This document shows positions 8,678 through 15,828 of a stretch of DNA of 64,000 bases, in pieces. The DNA comes from Spirosoma sp. SC4-14. Its GTDB lineage: Bacteria > Bacteroidota > Bacteroidia > Cytophagales > Spirosomataceae. The stretch is taken from positions 2,969,001 to 3,033,000 of the forward strand of contig NZ_CP147518.1 of assembly GCF_037201965.1 (NCBI RefSeq), read 5' to 3'. Each line of letters begins with the position of its first letter. The first letter of the stretch is position 1. The notes beneath the pieces were generated by a model that saw only the letters and a list, made by a program, of their open reading frames with translations, searched no databases and was not told the DNA's origin. The translations under genes were made by a program, and so were the position numbers.

Positions 8678-9721
8678 ATGCCCGTTAATCTAATCCTAAA
8701 GCCAATCGTAAGTCTGGCGCTTGCCTATGCTGTACTTGCCTGTAACTCATCCAATCAAAAAGCCGCATCGCAGGAAAACGAGCCTGATATAACTACGGAA
8801 ACAGAGCAAGTGTCTGTTCATAAACCCGGTGAAAAAAAAGATGGGATGGTCTGGATTCCGGGAGGAACATTTGACATGGGTAGCGACGAGTTTGTCGATT
8901 CGAGGCCTGTTCATCCTGTGTCCGTGAAAGGGTTCTGGATGGATGAGCATGAAGTTACCAATGCGCAGTTTGCCGAATTTGTGAAGGCTACGGGCTATAA
9001 AACCGTTGCCGAGCGTCCGCTGAATCCAGCCGATTATCCGAATGTGCCCGCCGATCAACTGGTGCCAGGATCGGCAGTGTTTACGCCCACCTCAACGGAG
9101 GTATCACTCGAAAACCCATTGCAATGGTGGAAATACGTTCCGGGTGCAAGCTGGCAGCATCCCGATGGCCCATCAAGTAGTCTTAAAGGACATGAAAACG
9201 AGCCCGTTGTCCATGTTAGCTACGACGATGCGCTTGCCTATGCGAAATGGGCGGGCAAACGACTACCAACCGAAGCGGAGTGGGAGTTTGCGGCTCGCGG
9301 GGGGGGCAACAATCAGACCTACTATTGGGGCAATGATCTGAAACCCAAAGGGAAATGGGTTGCAAATATTCATCAGGGGCATTTTCCTGACAAAAATACG
9401 CAGGAAGATGGTTATGCCGGGGCCGCGCCAGTGATGTCGTTTCCGGCTAATTCGTTCGGCCTATACGATATGGAAGGGAATGTTTGGGAATGGTGTCAGG
9501 ATTTTTACCGGCCCGATTATTATGTCAATTCGCCAAAAAACAACCCTAAGGGCCCCGAAGATAGTTATGACCCCGATGAACCAGGCGCGGTTAAACGAGT
9601 GCAGCGGGGCGGATCGTTTCTGTGCAGCGATCAGTATTGTATTCGCTATAAAGCCGGGAGCCGGGGCAAAGGCGAAGTTAGCAGCGGCAGCAACAACCTG
9701 GGCTTTCGCTGTGTGAAATAG
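8678..9721 (+). CDS. Formylglycine-generating enzyme (SUMF1)-family lipoprotein with both catalytic cysteines
   Basis: This is a 347-residue lipoprotein (lipobox VLAC, Cys22). The FGE-sulfatase domain covers most of the mature protein: WIPGGTFDMGSDE, WMDEHEVTNAQFAEFV, RLPTEAEWEFAARGG, GNVWEWCQDFY and the terminal GFRCV. The segment GGSFLCSDQYCIRYK keeps two cysteines five residues apart (Cys316 and Cys321), like Cys336 and Cys341 of human FGE that oxidise sulfatase cysteine to formylglycine. Many bacterial family members lack them. This one is therefore a candidate true FGE outside the cytoplasm. No sulfatase is encoded in this window. It converges on an S9 peptidase gene, with a 31-bp hairpin between. 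Confidence 0.88.
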   Translation: MPVNLILKPIVSLALAYAVLACNSSNQKAASQENEPDITTETEQVSVHKPGEKKDGMVWIPGGTFDMGSDEFVDSRPVHPVSVKGFWMDEHEVTNAQFAEFVKATGYKTVAERPLNPADYPNVPADQLVPGSAVFTPTSTEVSLENPLQWWKYVPGASWQHPDGPSSSLKGHENEPVVHVSYDDALAYAKWAGKRLPTEAEWEFAARGGGNNQTYYWGNDLKPKGKWVANIHQGHFPDKNTQEDGYAGAAPVMSFPANSFGLYDMEGNVWEWCQDFYRPDYYVNSPKNNPKGPEDSYDPDEPGAVKRVQRGGSFLCSDQYCIRYKAGSRGKGEVSSGSNNLGFRCVK

Positions 9722-9722
9722 G

Positions 9723-9812
9723 GCGGGGTTGCTTCGCGCGGGGGTGGCGGGGATTGTAGCTGAATAACCCATCCCTGCAATTCCCCGCCACCCCCGCGCG
9801 AAGCAACCCCGC
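9723..9812. terminator. Perfect 31-bp GC-rich inverted repeat between convergent genes
   Basis: Arm 9723-9753 is the exact reverse complement of 9782-9812 over 31 bp, with a 28-base loop. The stem is very GC-rich (for example GCGGGGTTGCTTCGCGCG). It begins 2 bases after the FGE-like stop codon and ends 20 bases before the end of the S9 peptidase gene, so it can act as a bidirectional terminator. Confidence 0.75.
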
Positions 9813-9832
9813 TCTCCCCGCAATTGCCCGCT

Positions 9833-11956
9833 TTACTGCCTCGGCTTCATGAGCTTGCGGGTGAAGAAATCGGCGGTGGCATTTCCCATTTTCAGCGCAT
9901 TCGTGTGTTTCATCCAGTGGTGGGTGTCGTCGGGAATAACGAGGGTTTCCATCGGTACTCCCTGGGCATCCAGCCGACGAACCAGATCCGTACTTTGGCT
10001 AAATCGGACATTGCGGTCGTCGTCGCCATGAATGATCAGAACAGGCGAGGTCCAGGTGCTAACCGACGAGATGGGCGACGATTCGTAGACAACTTTGGCG
10101 GCTTGTTCGGCATCCGGGATTTTTTCGACCCGGTCCGATGGACCAATGCCGTACCGTTGCTGACTCCAGTCGTGGACACCATGAATATCGACGCCAGCTG
10201 CAAAGAGTTTTGAGTCGCGGGCCAGAGCCAGTGCGGTTAGGTAGCCACCATACGAACCCCCATAAATACCAATTTTAGCCGCATCGACCTGGGGTTGTTC
10301 TGTGAGCCATACTGCTGCCGCCCGAACATCCTGATATTCTGATGCGCCGGTTGCGCCACCGTTGGCTGGTTGATGAAAATCGTAACCATAGCCAATACCC
10401 AGCCGATAGTTTACCGACAGCACCACAAAACCCTGGCTGGCCAGGTATTGGTTTAGGGCATAGGCATTAGCATAATAGTCAGAATAATTCCACCCCAGCA
10501 GCATCTGCCGTGGAGGCCCTCCATGTACGTAGATGAGAGCGGGCTTTTTGGCCGCTCCTGCTGTTGGTTCAAAGAGCTGCCCGTGAACCGTCATGCCGTC
10601 TGGCGATTTAAACGTAACCTGCTTAGGTGTTATGAGCTGATTTTGTGGGAAATTGCCCGGAATCAGATTCTGCCCGAGTACTTTAGGTGTTCCTTTCGAA
10701 AAAGCCATGACCGTTGGCAATGGAGGCCGTTGGGCGGTGGCACTGATCATGGCTACTGCTGAGCCGTCGCCCGTTACGACCGGCATCCATTCCAGTCCGT
10801 TGCCGGGAGTGAGTACTTCCATTGCTGCTTTATCGACTGGTACGCGGACAACATGGCGCCGGTCGATGTCGAGCTTATCCGGACCCGTATTGCCGCTGAA
10901 TACAAGCCATTTGCGGTCGTGACTTAAGGTAATATGTTCGGCCATAAACGGAGCCGAAGTCAGTAACAAAGGAGAACCACCCGTTGCCGGAACAGAATAC
11001 AGATGTGGCCAGCCATCCTGATACGACAGATAAACGATCCGGTCGTTAGCCGCCCAGTGCAGGTTGAAACCGCCGTGGGTTGTAGGTACTGAGCCTGCCA
11101 GGGTCTTTGGCGCTTTCCAGAGCTGCGTAGCGCTGCCCGAGGTGGCGTCTGCTGTCCAGATCGACCATGGCTGGTGTTTTCGAGCTAGTACAGAGTCGGG
11201 CGCACCACCCGCACCTTGTGTGCGGGCAAAAACGATTTTTTTTCCATCGGGCGACCATTTTGGCGATCGATCGCGTGAGAACGAAGGGGCAATCCAGGTA
11301 ATTGGGGTTGTCTCATTGGTAAAAACGCCCACAAACGCATGATCTTTACGGTCGCAGACAAAGGCCAGTTTCGAGCCGTCGGGCGACCATTCGATTGAGC
11401 CGTTGGTGCCACGTGCATTGAAGAGTGCTTTTGCGGCCGATGAACCGTTAATAGGAACTGCCCAGATTTGGCCACCTTTGATAAAGGCAACTCTGTCGCT
11501 TTTGGGGGAGATAACAGGTTCGTCGCCATCGGCAAGCAGTTTGGGCTCACCACCGGCAAACGGAATGCCCCAGATCTGCACCTTGGGCGGTATGGGAGAA
11601 GCCGTCGTATTGACCGGAACGTCATCGTCCCAGTTGGAACCATGATCGCCACCGCGTACGTAAACAACCCATTGTCCATCATCGGAAATCGACAGACTGG
11701 TTAGTTCCTGACCTGTATCGTCGTTGTAGCTGGTGAGTTTGCGAGGGGTGAAATCGGGGCCCTGTGCTACATACACATTCCGTTTTCCCTGCTCGTTGAA
11801 CGCCCAGGCAATGCGTGAGCCCTGCGCCGAACTGGTTAGTTCTGTTGGGAAGGGATAGCCTTTAACCGCTTCGAAAGTAAATGCCTGAGCAAACGTTCGG
11901 TTGCTGCTAAAGCAAAGAACAACTGCTAGCAGAGGAAGGAGGAAATGCTTTTTCAT
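9833..11956 (-). CDS. Exported S9-family prolyl oligopeptidase-like serine peptidase
   Basis: This 707-residue protein has a signal peptide (MKKHFLLPLLAVVLCFSS, cleavage near FAQA). Residues of about 30-430 form a beta-propeller made of PD40/WD40-like repeats, seen as recurring SPDGSKLAF-type units. The C-terminal alpha/beta hydrolase domain carries the nucleophile in YGGSYGGY (Ser568), the Asp in GDDDRNV (about 646) and the His in DDTHHW (about 679). It is expected to cleave short peptides in the periplasm. It is a single gene that converges on the FGE-like gene. A second S9 peptidase lies at 18155. Confidence 0.9.
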   Translation of the reverse strand: MKKHFLLPLLAVVLCFSSNRTFAQAFTFEAVKGYPFPTELTSSAQGSRIAWAFNEQGKRNVYVAQGPDFTPRKLTSYNDDTGQELTSLSISDDGQWVVYVRGGDHGSNWDDDVPVNTTASPIPPKVQIWGIPFAGGEPKLLADGDEPVISPKSDRVAFIKGGQIWAVPINGSSAAKALFNARGTNGSIEWSPDGSKLAFVCDRKDHAFVGVFTNETTPITWIAPSFSRDRSPKWSPDGKKIVFARTQGAGGAPDSVLARKHQPWSIWTADATSGSATQLWKAPKTLAGSVPTTHGGFNLHWAANDRIVYLSYQDGWPHLYSVPATGGSPLLLTSAPFMAEHITLSHDRKWLVFSGNTGPDKLDIDRRHVVRVPVDKAAMEVLTPGNGLEWMPVVTGDGSAVAMISATAQRPPLPTVMAFSKGTPKVLGQNLIPGNFPQNQLITPKQVTFKSPDGMTVHGQLFEPTAGAAKKPALIYVHGGPPRQMLLGWNYSDYYANAYALNQYLASQGFVVLSVNYRLGIGYGYDFHQPANGGATGASEYQDVRAAAVWLTEQPQVDAAKIGIYGGSYGGYLTALALARDSKLFAAGVDIHGVHDWSQQRYGIGPSDRVEKIPDAEQAAKVVYESSPISSVSTWTSPVLIIHGDDDRNVRFSQSTDLVRRLDAQGVPMETLVIPDDTHHWMKHTNALKMGNATADFFTRKLMKPRQ

Positions 11957-12116
11957 AGAGGGTTGTACGAAGAATTGTCTGTTGAGAATGAAGAGCTTCG
12001 TTAGTATCTATAAAGAAGCTATTTTATTTCAAATTATCCTCTGCTAGTTAATTAAAATTCTACTTGTCGATGATAAATTGCTATAATGTTAGTGTGTAAA
12101 GAGTATATTGTTATTT

Positions 12117-12323
12117 TTAACTATTCGTCTCGACAACACTGAAGCCTAATTCATCCAGGCACATCAGTAAATCCATGAGTTTGCCGGTTGTTAAATTGGT
12201 AGCGGCCAGTTGCCAGTGAATTCCTGATGTAGGTTGTACAGGCAAATGCTGAGAGATGCCACTGGTTTGTAACTCGAAGCGAGTTGTTTCGTTAGTCTGA
12301 TCGATTCGTAATTGAGCTAACAT
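12117..12323 (-). CDS. Small hypothetical protein
   Basis: This 68-residue open frame lies 54 bases downstream of the siderophore-interacting protein gene on the same strand. The product has no signal or membrane segment; its C-terminal part (GKLMDLLMCLDELGFSVVET) looks like an amphipathic helix followed by a strand. I do not recognise the family. Position, ATG start and protein-like composition favour a real gene, but the short length leaves doubt. Confidence 0.5.
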   Translation of the reverse strand: MLAQLRIDQTNETTRFELQTSGISQHLPVQPTSGIHWQLAATNLTTGKLMDLLMCLDELGFSVVETNS

Positions 12324-12377
12324 CCTGATTCATCGTTAATAGTTGTCATTCGTATCTGCTGAAAAAAATCCTGCTAA

Positions 12378-13100
12378 TTACTCCAGCCCTGTTTTCAGTG
12401 GGTTCCAGAATGGTTTTGTTTTGATCTGTCGGCCTGACCAGTTTAGTGAATAACGAAAATAATGACTGAGGGTCACGCAAAGCCGACTGTCGCCACCTAC
12501 GTATAAAGTACCTTTTCCCTGACTTTGCCGGATGAGCGAGTGCAGTTGCTCAATGACCGTTTCGCCCGGATTTCGAGGCAATACCTGAAATTGGAAAGGA
12601 GTGCCGCCATCGAGGTCGGCGAAAAAATCAGTTATACGGTCGGCATAAATCAGGCCGAACACTTTTTTGTCGCCGGTAAGATTTCGTCTGATTTCATATA
12701 AATGGGCAAGGGCAGACGGATCGCCAACAAACAGGTAATAGTCGCCACTATCGTCGACAGTAAATTTCCCTTTGGGGCCGCTGAAATAAACGGTTTCGCC
12801 CGGATTAACCGTCTGAACCCAACTGCTGCCAATGCCCGTAGCGTGCGTACACACCGCCAGATCGATAGTTGCCCTGTCGGGGGTATATTGCCAGACCGAA
12901 TAGGTGCGCACTTTGTCCTGCATGGAGGTCGACTTATCGGCGCCTACCAGTATTCGTAAATGTTCACCGGGAATATAGTTCAGATTAGCCAGATCATCGC
13001 CCTGAATCGTCAGGTGAAACGTATGATCGGCAATCTGTCGTTTTGCTGTCAGCGTCGCTTTATGCAAAAGCCGTTTGGCAATGGTATCAATAAAAGTCAT
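12378..13100 (-). CDS. Siderophore-interacting protein (FAD-binding ferric reductase type)
   Basis: This 240-residue protein starts at the ATG at 13100; a longer frame would need a TTG at 13127. An FAD-binding domain spans about residues 12-115, with IPGEHLRILVG and RTYSVWQYTPDRATIDLAV corresponding to the flavin-binding barrel. A NAD(P)H-binding-like domain follows, with YLFVGDPSALAHLYEIRR. In the ViuB/YqjH family these enzymes reduce ferric siderophores to release iron in the cytoplasm. The AraC-type regulator gene lies just upstream on the same strand, with a gap of 59 bases, so the two are probably co-transcribed. An iron role is family knowledge; no Fur box was identified. Confidence 0.85.
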   Translation of the reverse strand: MTFIDTIAKRLLHKATLTAKRQIADHTFHLTIQGDDLANLNYIPGEHLRILVGADKSTSMQDKVRTYSVWQYTPDRATIDLAVCTHATGIGSSWVQTVNPGETVYFSGPKGKFTVDDSGDYYLFVGDPSALAHLYEIRRNLTGDKKVFGLIYADRITDFFADLDGGTPFQFQVLPRNPGETVIEQLHSLIRQSQGKGTLYVGGDSRLCVTLSHYFRYSLNWSGRQIKTKPFWNPLKTGLE

Positions 13101-13159
13101 CGTATTGAATGGTTTAATACGACGCAAAGAAACGTGGAGAACTTAGCTGAAAAAATGGT

Positions 13160-14038
13160 TTAAAGCAGGGTTCTGGTGGATAAATCGTGGAATGACTGGC
13201 GAAAGGACAGAGGAGTTTGTCCGGTAGCTTTTCGAAATAAGCGGGAAAAATAATGCTGATCGGGAAACCCTAACTGATAGGCAATGTCTTTAATTGGGCT
13301 TTGTGTATGAAACAGAAGGCGCCTGGCTTCGAGCATTGTCTGATGCTGAATCCAGTAAGAAACCGGAAAGCCTGTTTTCTGTTTGACTGTATCGGTTAAG
13401 TGATTAAGCGACAGATGAAGCGCTTCGGCATACTGGGTCGGACGTTTCCAGTCGATATACCGGGTTTCGACTAACTTTCGGAAGGCCGCAACTATTTCGT
13501 CGGGCCGGTTTTCGGCGTGTTCCGATGTTTGCCTAACCGCCTGATAGAGATCACAAATAGCACTTACCAGCGAGTTTAGCAAAGTTTGTTGAGTAAATGG
13601 CCGGGAATATTCCGACTCGAAAAAGGTGCAGAGTAAACCAGCCAGACTATGGATAGTAGCCAACTCTTCGGCTCTGAAAGCCGGCACCGAGATAAGATTC
13701 ACAACCTGAATGAGCGGAACCAGTTCAGGTGCCAGTAAACCCGGATCGAACGAAACCAGCCAGCCTTCGGGATACAGATAATCCAGTACGCTATGGACCT
13801 GTTCGGGACGAATGAGGCAGAAAGCAGGCCCCGAAAATTGATATTCCTCAAAGTCAATGAGCACCCGTCCGCTACCATTTTTCAGAACAAAGAGCATGTA
13901 GGAGTTATCGCGATGAGCAATATCAATAGCATGTTCGGGTGGTTCGTTCACCGACTGATGGGTAATAGACCGGACGTGTAAACCAGCTTTGGCGGATGGC
14001 GTTAATCCAAAAACTGGTATATTTTTTCTTCTGCTCAA
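13160..14038 (-). CDS. AraC-family transcriptional regulator, likely linked to iron-siderophore gene
   Basis: This 292-residue regulator has an N-terminal cupin-like sensing domain (about 20-170) and a C-terminal double helix-turn-helix of about 100 residues. The second helix-turn-helix shows the family signature SPIKDIAYQLGFPDQHYFSRLFRKATGQTPLSFR. The only start that keeps the N-terminus is a TTG at 14038, because a stop codon lies two codons upstream, so the start is uncertain. It is upstream of and probably co-transcribed with the siderophore-interacting protein. Sensing of an iron chelate or a small organic ligand is inference. Confidence 0.88.
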   Translation of the reverse strand: MSRRKNIPVFGLTPSAKAGLHVRSITHQSVNEPPEHAIDIAHRDNSYMLFVLKNGSGRVLIDFEEYQFSGPAFCLIRPEQVHSVLDYLYPEGWLVSFDPGLLAPELVPLIQVVNLISVPAFRAEELATIHSLAGLLCTFFESEYSRPFTQQTLLNSLVSAICDLYQAVRQTSEHAENRPDEIVAAFRKLVETRYIDWKRPTQYAEALHLSLNHLTDTVKQKTGFPVSYWIQHQTMLEARRLLFHTQSPIKDIAYQLGFPDQHYFSRLFRKATGQTPLSFRQSFHDLSTRTLL

Positions 14039-14126
14039 GTGCTATAAACGAGTAAGTAGCCAGCTTTTAGCTACGAAAATACAATTCTATTGCTGCAATA
14101 GGCAAATCCGCATGGGAATCGCTCTG

Positions 14127-14134
14127 TATCTTTG
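14127..14134 (+). promoter_or_regulatory. Candidate -7 element TATCTTTG
   Basis: TATCTTTG is a full match to the Bacteroidota -7 consensus and lies 29 bases before the ATG at 14164. No clear -33 TTTG is present. It would drive the SnoaL-like and GNAT gene pair. Confidence 0.5.
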
Positions 14135-14163
14135 CCGCTTTCAATCCTTTTACTTTTTGTTAC

Positions 14164-14565
14164 ATGACTGCTCTGGATATTGTTAAAGAATACTACGCTT
14201 GTTTCAATCAGAAAAACTGGAATGGTATGATGGCGTTGCTGGACGCTACCATCCGTCATGAACCAAACCAGGGTGAGGTGCGGATCGGGCTGGAAAAATT
14301 TGCCGAGTTTATGAAAATAATGGATACGGCCTACGAAGAAACCCTGACCGATATGGTATTCCTGACCGAGCCAACCGACTCGCGGGTGGCGGTTGAGTTT
14401 ATGGTCAACGGAATTTATAAACAGAGCGAACCGGGTTTGCCCGAAGCGCACAATCAGCCGTATCGGTTACCGGCAGCGGCATTTCTGGACGTGAAAGCCG
14501 GAAAAATTACGCGGGTAACTACTTACTATAACCTGCCTCTCTGGATTAAACTGGTTTCTGAGTAG
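14164..14565 (+). CDS. SnoaL/NTF2-like family protein
   Basis: This 133-residue protein has the NTF2-like cone fold pattern: an N-terminal helix pair (DIVKEYYACFNQKNWNGMMALL), then strands ending in GKITRVTTYYNLPLWIKL. Members of this superfamily bind small hydrophobic ligands, and some are isomerases or hydrolases; no specific reaction can be assigned. No signal peptide is seen. The GNAT acetyltransferase gene follows after 4 bases, so the two form an operon driven by the -7 element at 14127-14134. Confidence 0.8.
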   Translation: MTALDIVKEYYACFNQKNWNGMMALLDATIRHEPNQGEVRIGLEKFAEFMKIMDTAYEETLTDMVFLTEPTDSRVAVEFMVNGIYKQSEPGLPEAHNQPYRLPAAAFLDVKAGKITRVTTYYNLPLWIKLVSE

Positions 14566-14569
14566 CCGA

Positions 14570-15163
14570 ATGCGATCGTTGTCGTTTATTACCCGAAAAG
14601 GACCCGAGCTAGAGTCGGTATTCGACGGGCTGGCTCAGTTGCGAATTGCCGTATTTCGCGATTTTCCTTACCTCTATGAGGGATCAGTCGACTACGAGAA
14701 AGAATATCTTCAGACCTACATGCTGTCGGAACGGTCGTTCCTGTTTGCCGTTTACGATGGAAATAGGATGGTAGGTGCTACCACTGCTATTCCTCTAAGC
14801 GATGAAACCGCCGACATTCGCCGACCATTCGAACAGGCTCAGTATGACGTTAGCCGCATCTTTTATTTTGGTGAAAGTATTTTGTTGCCTGCCTTTCGTG
14901 GGCAAGGGCTGGGTCATCGTTTCTTCGATGAGCGGGAAGCTCACGCCCGTAGTTTCGGAACATTCGCCACAACCTGCTTTTGTGCTGTCGACCGTGGGCC
15001 GAACCATCCGGCTCAACCCTCCAACTATCGACCAAACGATGTGTTCTGGCAAAAGCGGGGGTATACTAAACAGGAGTCGCTACGCAGTACACTCGACTGG
15101 CCGGATATTGGCGAAACGATTGCAACATCCAAGGCGATGGTCTACTGGATGAGGGCGTTATGA
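14570..15163 (+). CDS. GNAT-family N-acetyltransferase
   Basis: This 197-residue protein has a GNAT domain. The acetyl-CoA-binding motif A is seen as FGESILLPAFRGQGLGHRFFDERE, in which R-G-Q-G-L-G matches the Q/RxxGxG/A pyrophosphate loop. A C-terminal segment YRPNDVFWQKRGY matches motif B. The acceptor substrate is unknown. It is translated almost continuously with the SnoaL-like gene before it and ends in a 16-bp hairpin that starts at the base after the stop codon. Confidence 0.85.
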   Translation: MRSLSFITRKGPELESVFDGLAQLRIAVFRDFPYLYEGSVDYEKEYLQTYMLSERSFLFAVYDGNRMVGATTAIPLSDETADIRRPFEQAQYDVSRIFYFGESILLPAFRGQGLGHRFFDEREAHARSFGTFATTCFCAVDRGPNHPAQPSNYRPNDVFWQKRGYTKQESLRSTLDWPDIGETIATSKAMVYWMRAL

Positions 15164-15207
15164 CAGGAATCTCTCCCGGTAGCTATAGCCTCCGGGAGAG
15201 ATTCCTG
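15164..15207. terminator. Perfect 16-bp hairpin after GNAT gene
   Basis: CAGGAATCTCTCCCGG at 15164-15179 pairs fully with 15192-15207 around a 12-base loop, directly after the stop codon. The lipoprotein gene on the other strand ends at 15246, so the hairpin can terminate both. Confidence 0.75.
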
Positions 15208-15245
15208 CTGGATAACTAGCCAGCTATTGCCCGAAAACGATGAAC

Positions 15246-15617
15246 TTACCGAGCAATGGAGGTAAATCGTACATCGAACGTTCCAGAAGCATGTTTGCCC
15301 TTAATCGACACTTCATAGTGTGCCCCTTTCTGATTGACTAAATGAATGGTGCTGGCGTCTGATCGGTCAATTTTTTTGTAATACACATAATCGGAGGGCG
15401 ATTTGATGGTGGCTTCCAGATCACCGCTGAGCTCTTTAAACGCATAGGCCAGATAGGTATCGTTGTTGGGGACGTGAAGCGTAAATACCTGCTTTCCGGT
15501 CATATCTTTAAAGTCGGCTTTTGTGACGTGTGCTGTTGAGGTTCCCTGCCATTCTTTGGTAAAAGAACAGGAACTGAAAACGTATACCATACAGGCAACT
15601 ACGACGAAGCGGTTCAT
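15246..15617 (-). CDS. Small lipoprotein of unknown function
   Basis: This 123-residue protein has a lipoprotein signal peptide with lipobox VFSSC (Cys17). The mature part is predicted to be mostly beta-strand (TLHVPNNDTYLAYAFKELSG, HYEVSIKGKHASGTFDVRF), resembling small periplasmic beta-sandwich proteins. I do not recognise a named family. It is transcribed alone on the minus strand and converges on the GNAT gene. Confidence 0.75.
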   Translation of the reverse strand: MNRFVVVACMVYVFSSCSFTKEWQGTSTAHVTKADFKDMTGKQVFTLHVPNNDTYLAYAFKELSGDLEATIKSPSDYVYYKKIDRSDASTIHLVNQKGAHYEVSIKGKHASGTFDVRFTSIAR

Positions 15618-15770
15618 AGCAATGGTTGTTTAAATGGATTCGGTTAACCACTAGATGAACAACGCCTGTGTTCGGTTGCATGGAGGCTGGAATTCCTTTC
15701 TGCCATTCAGGCCAGCAGCATTATAACTTCTGATAAAACAGACAATAAGCCAGTAAGAATGGAAACAGAA

Positions 15771-15808
15771 ATTCAATAGGGAGACTCTACGGCCTCCCTA
15801 TTGAATTG
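15771..15808. terminator. Perfect 14-bp hairpin after the second M14 gene
   Basis: AATTCAATAGGGAG at 15771-15784 pairs with CTCCCTATTGAATT at 15795-15808 around a 10-base loop. It lies 20 bases beyond the end of the minus-strand M14 gene that stops at 15829. Confidence 0.65.
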
Positions 15809-15828
15809 AAAAAAATAGTATGAATCAA

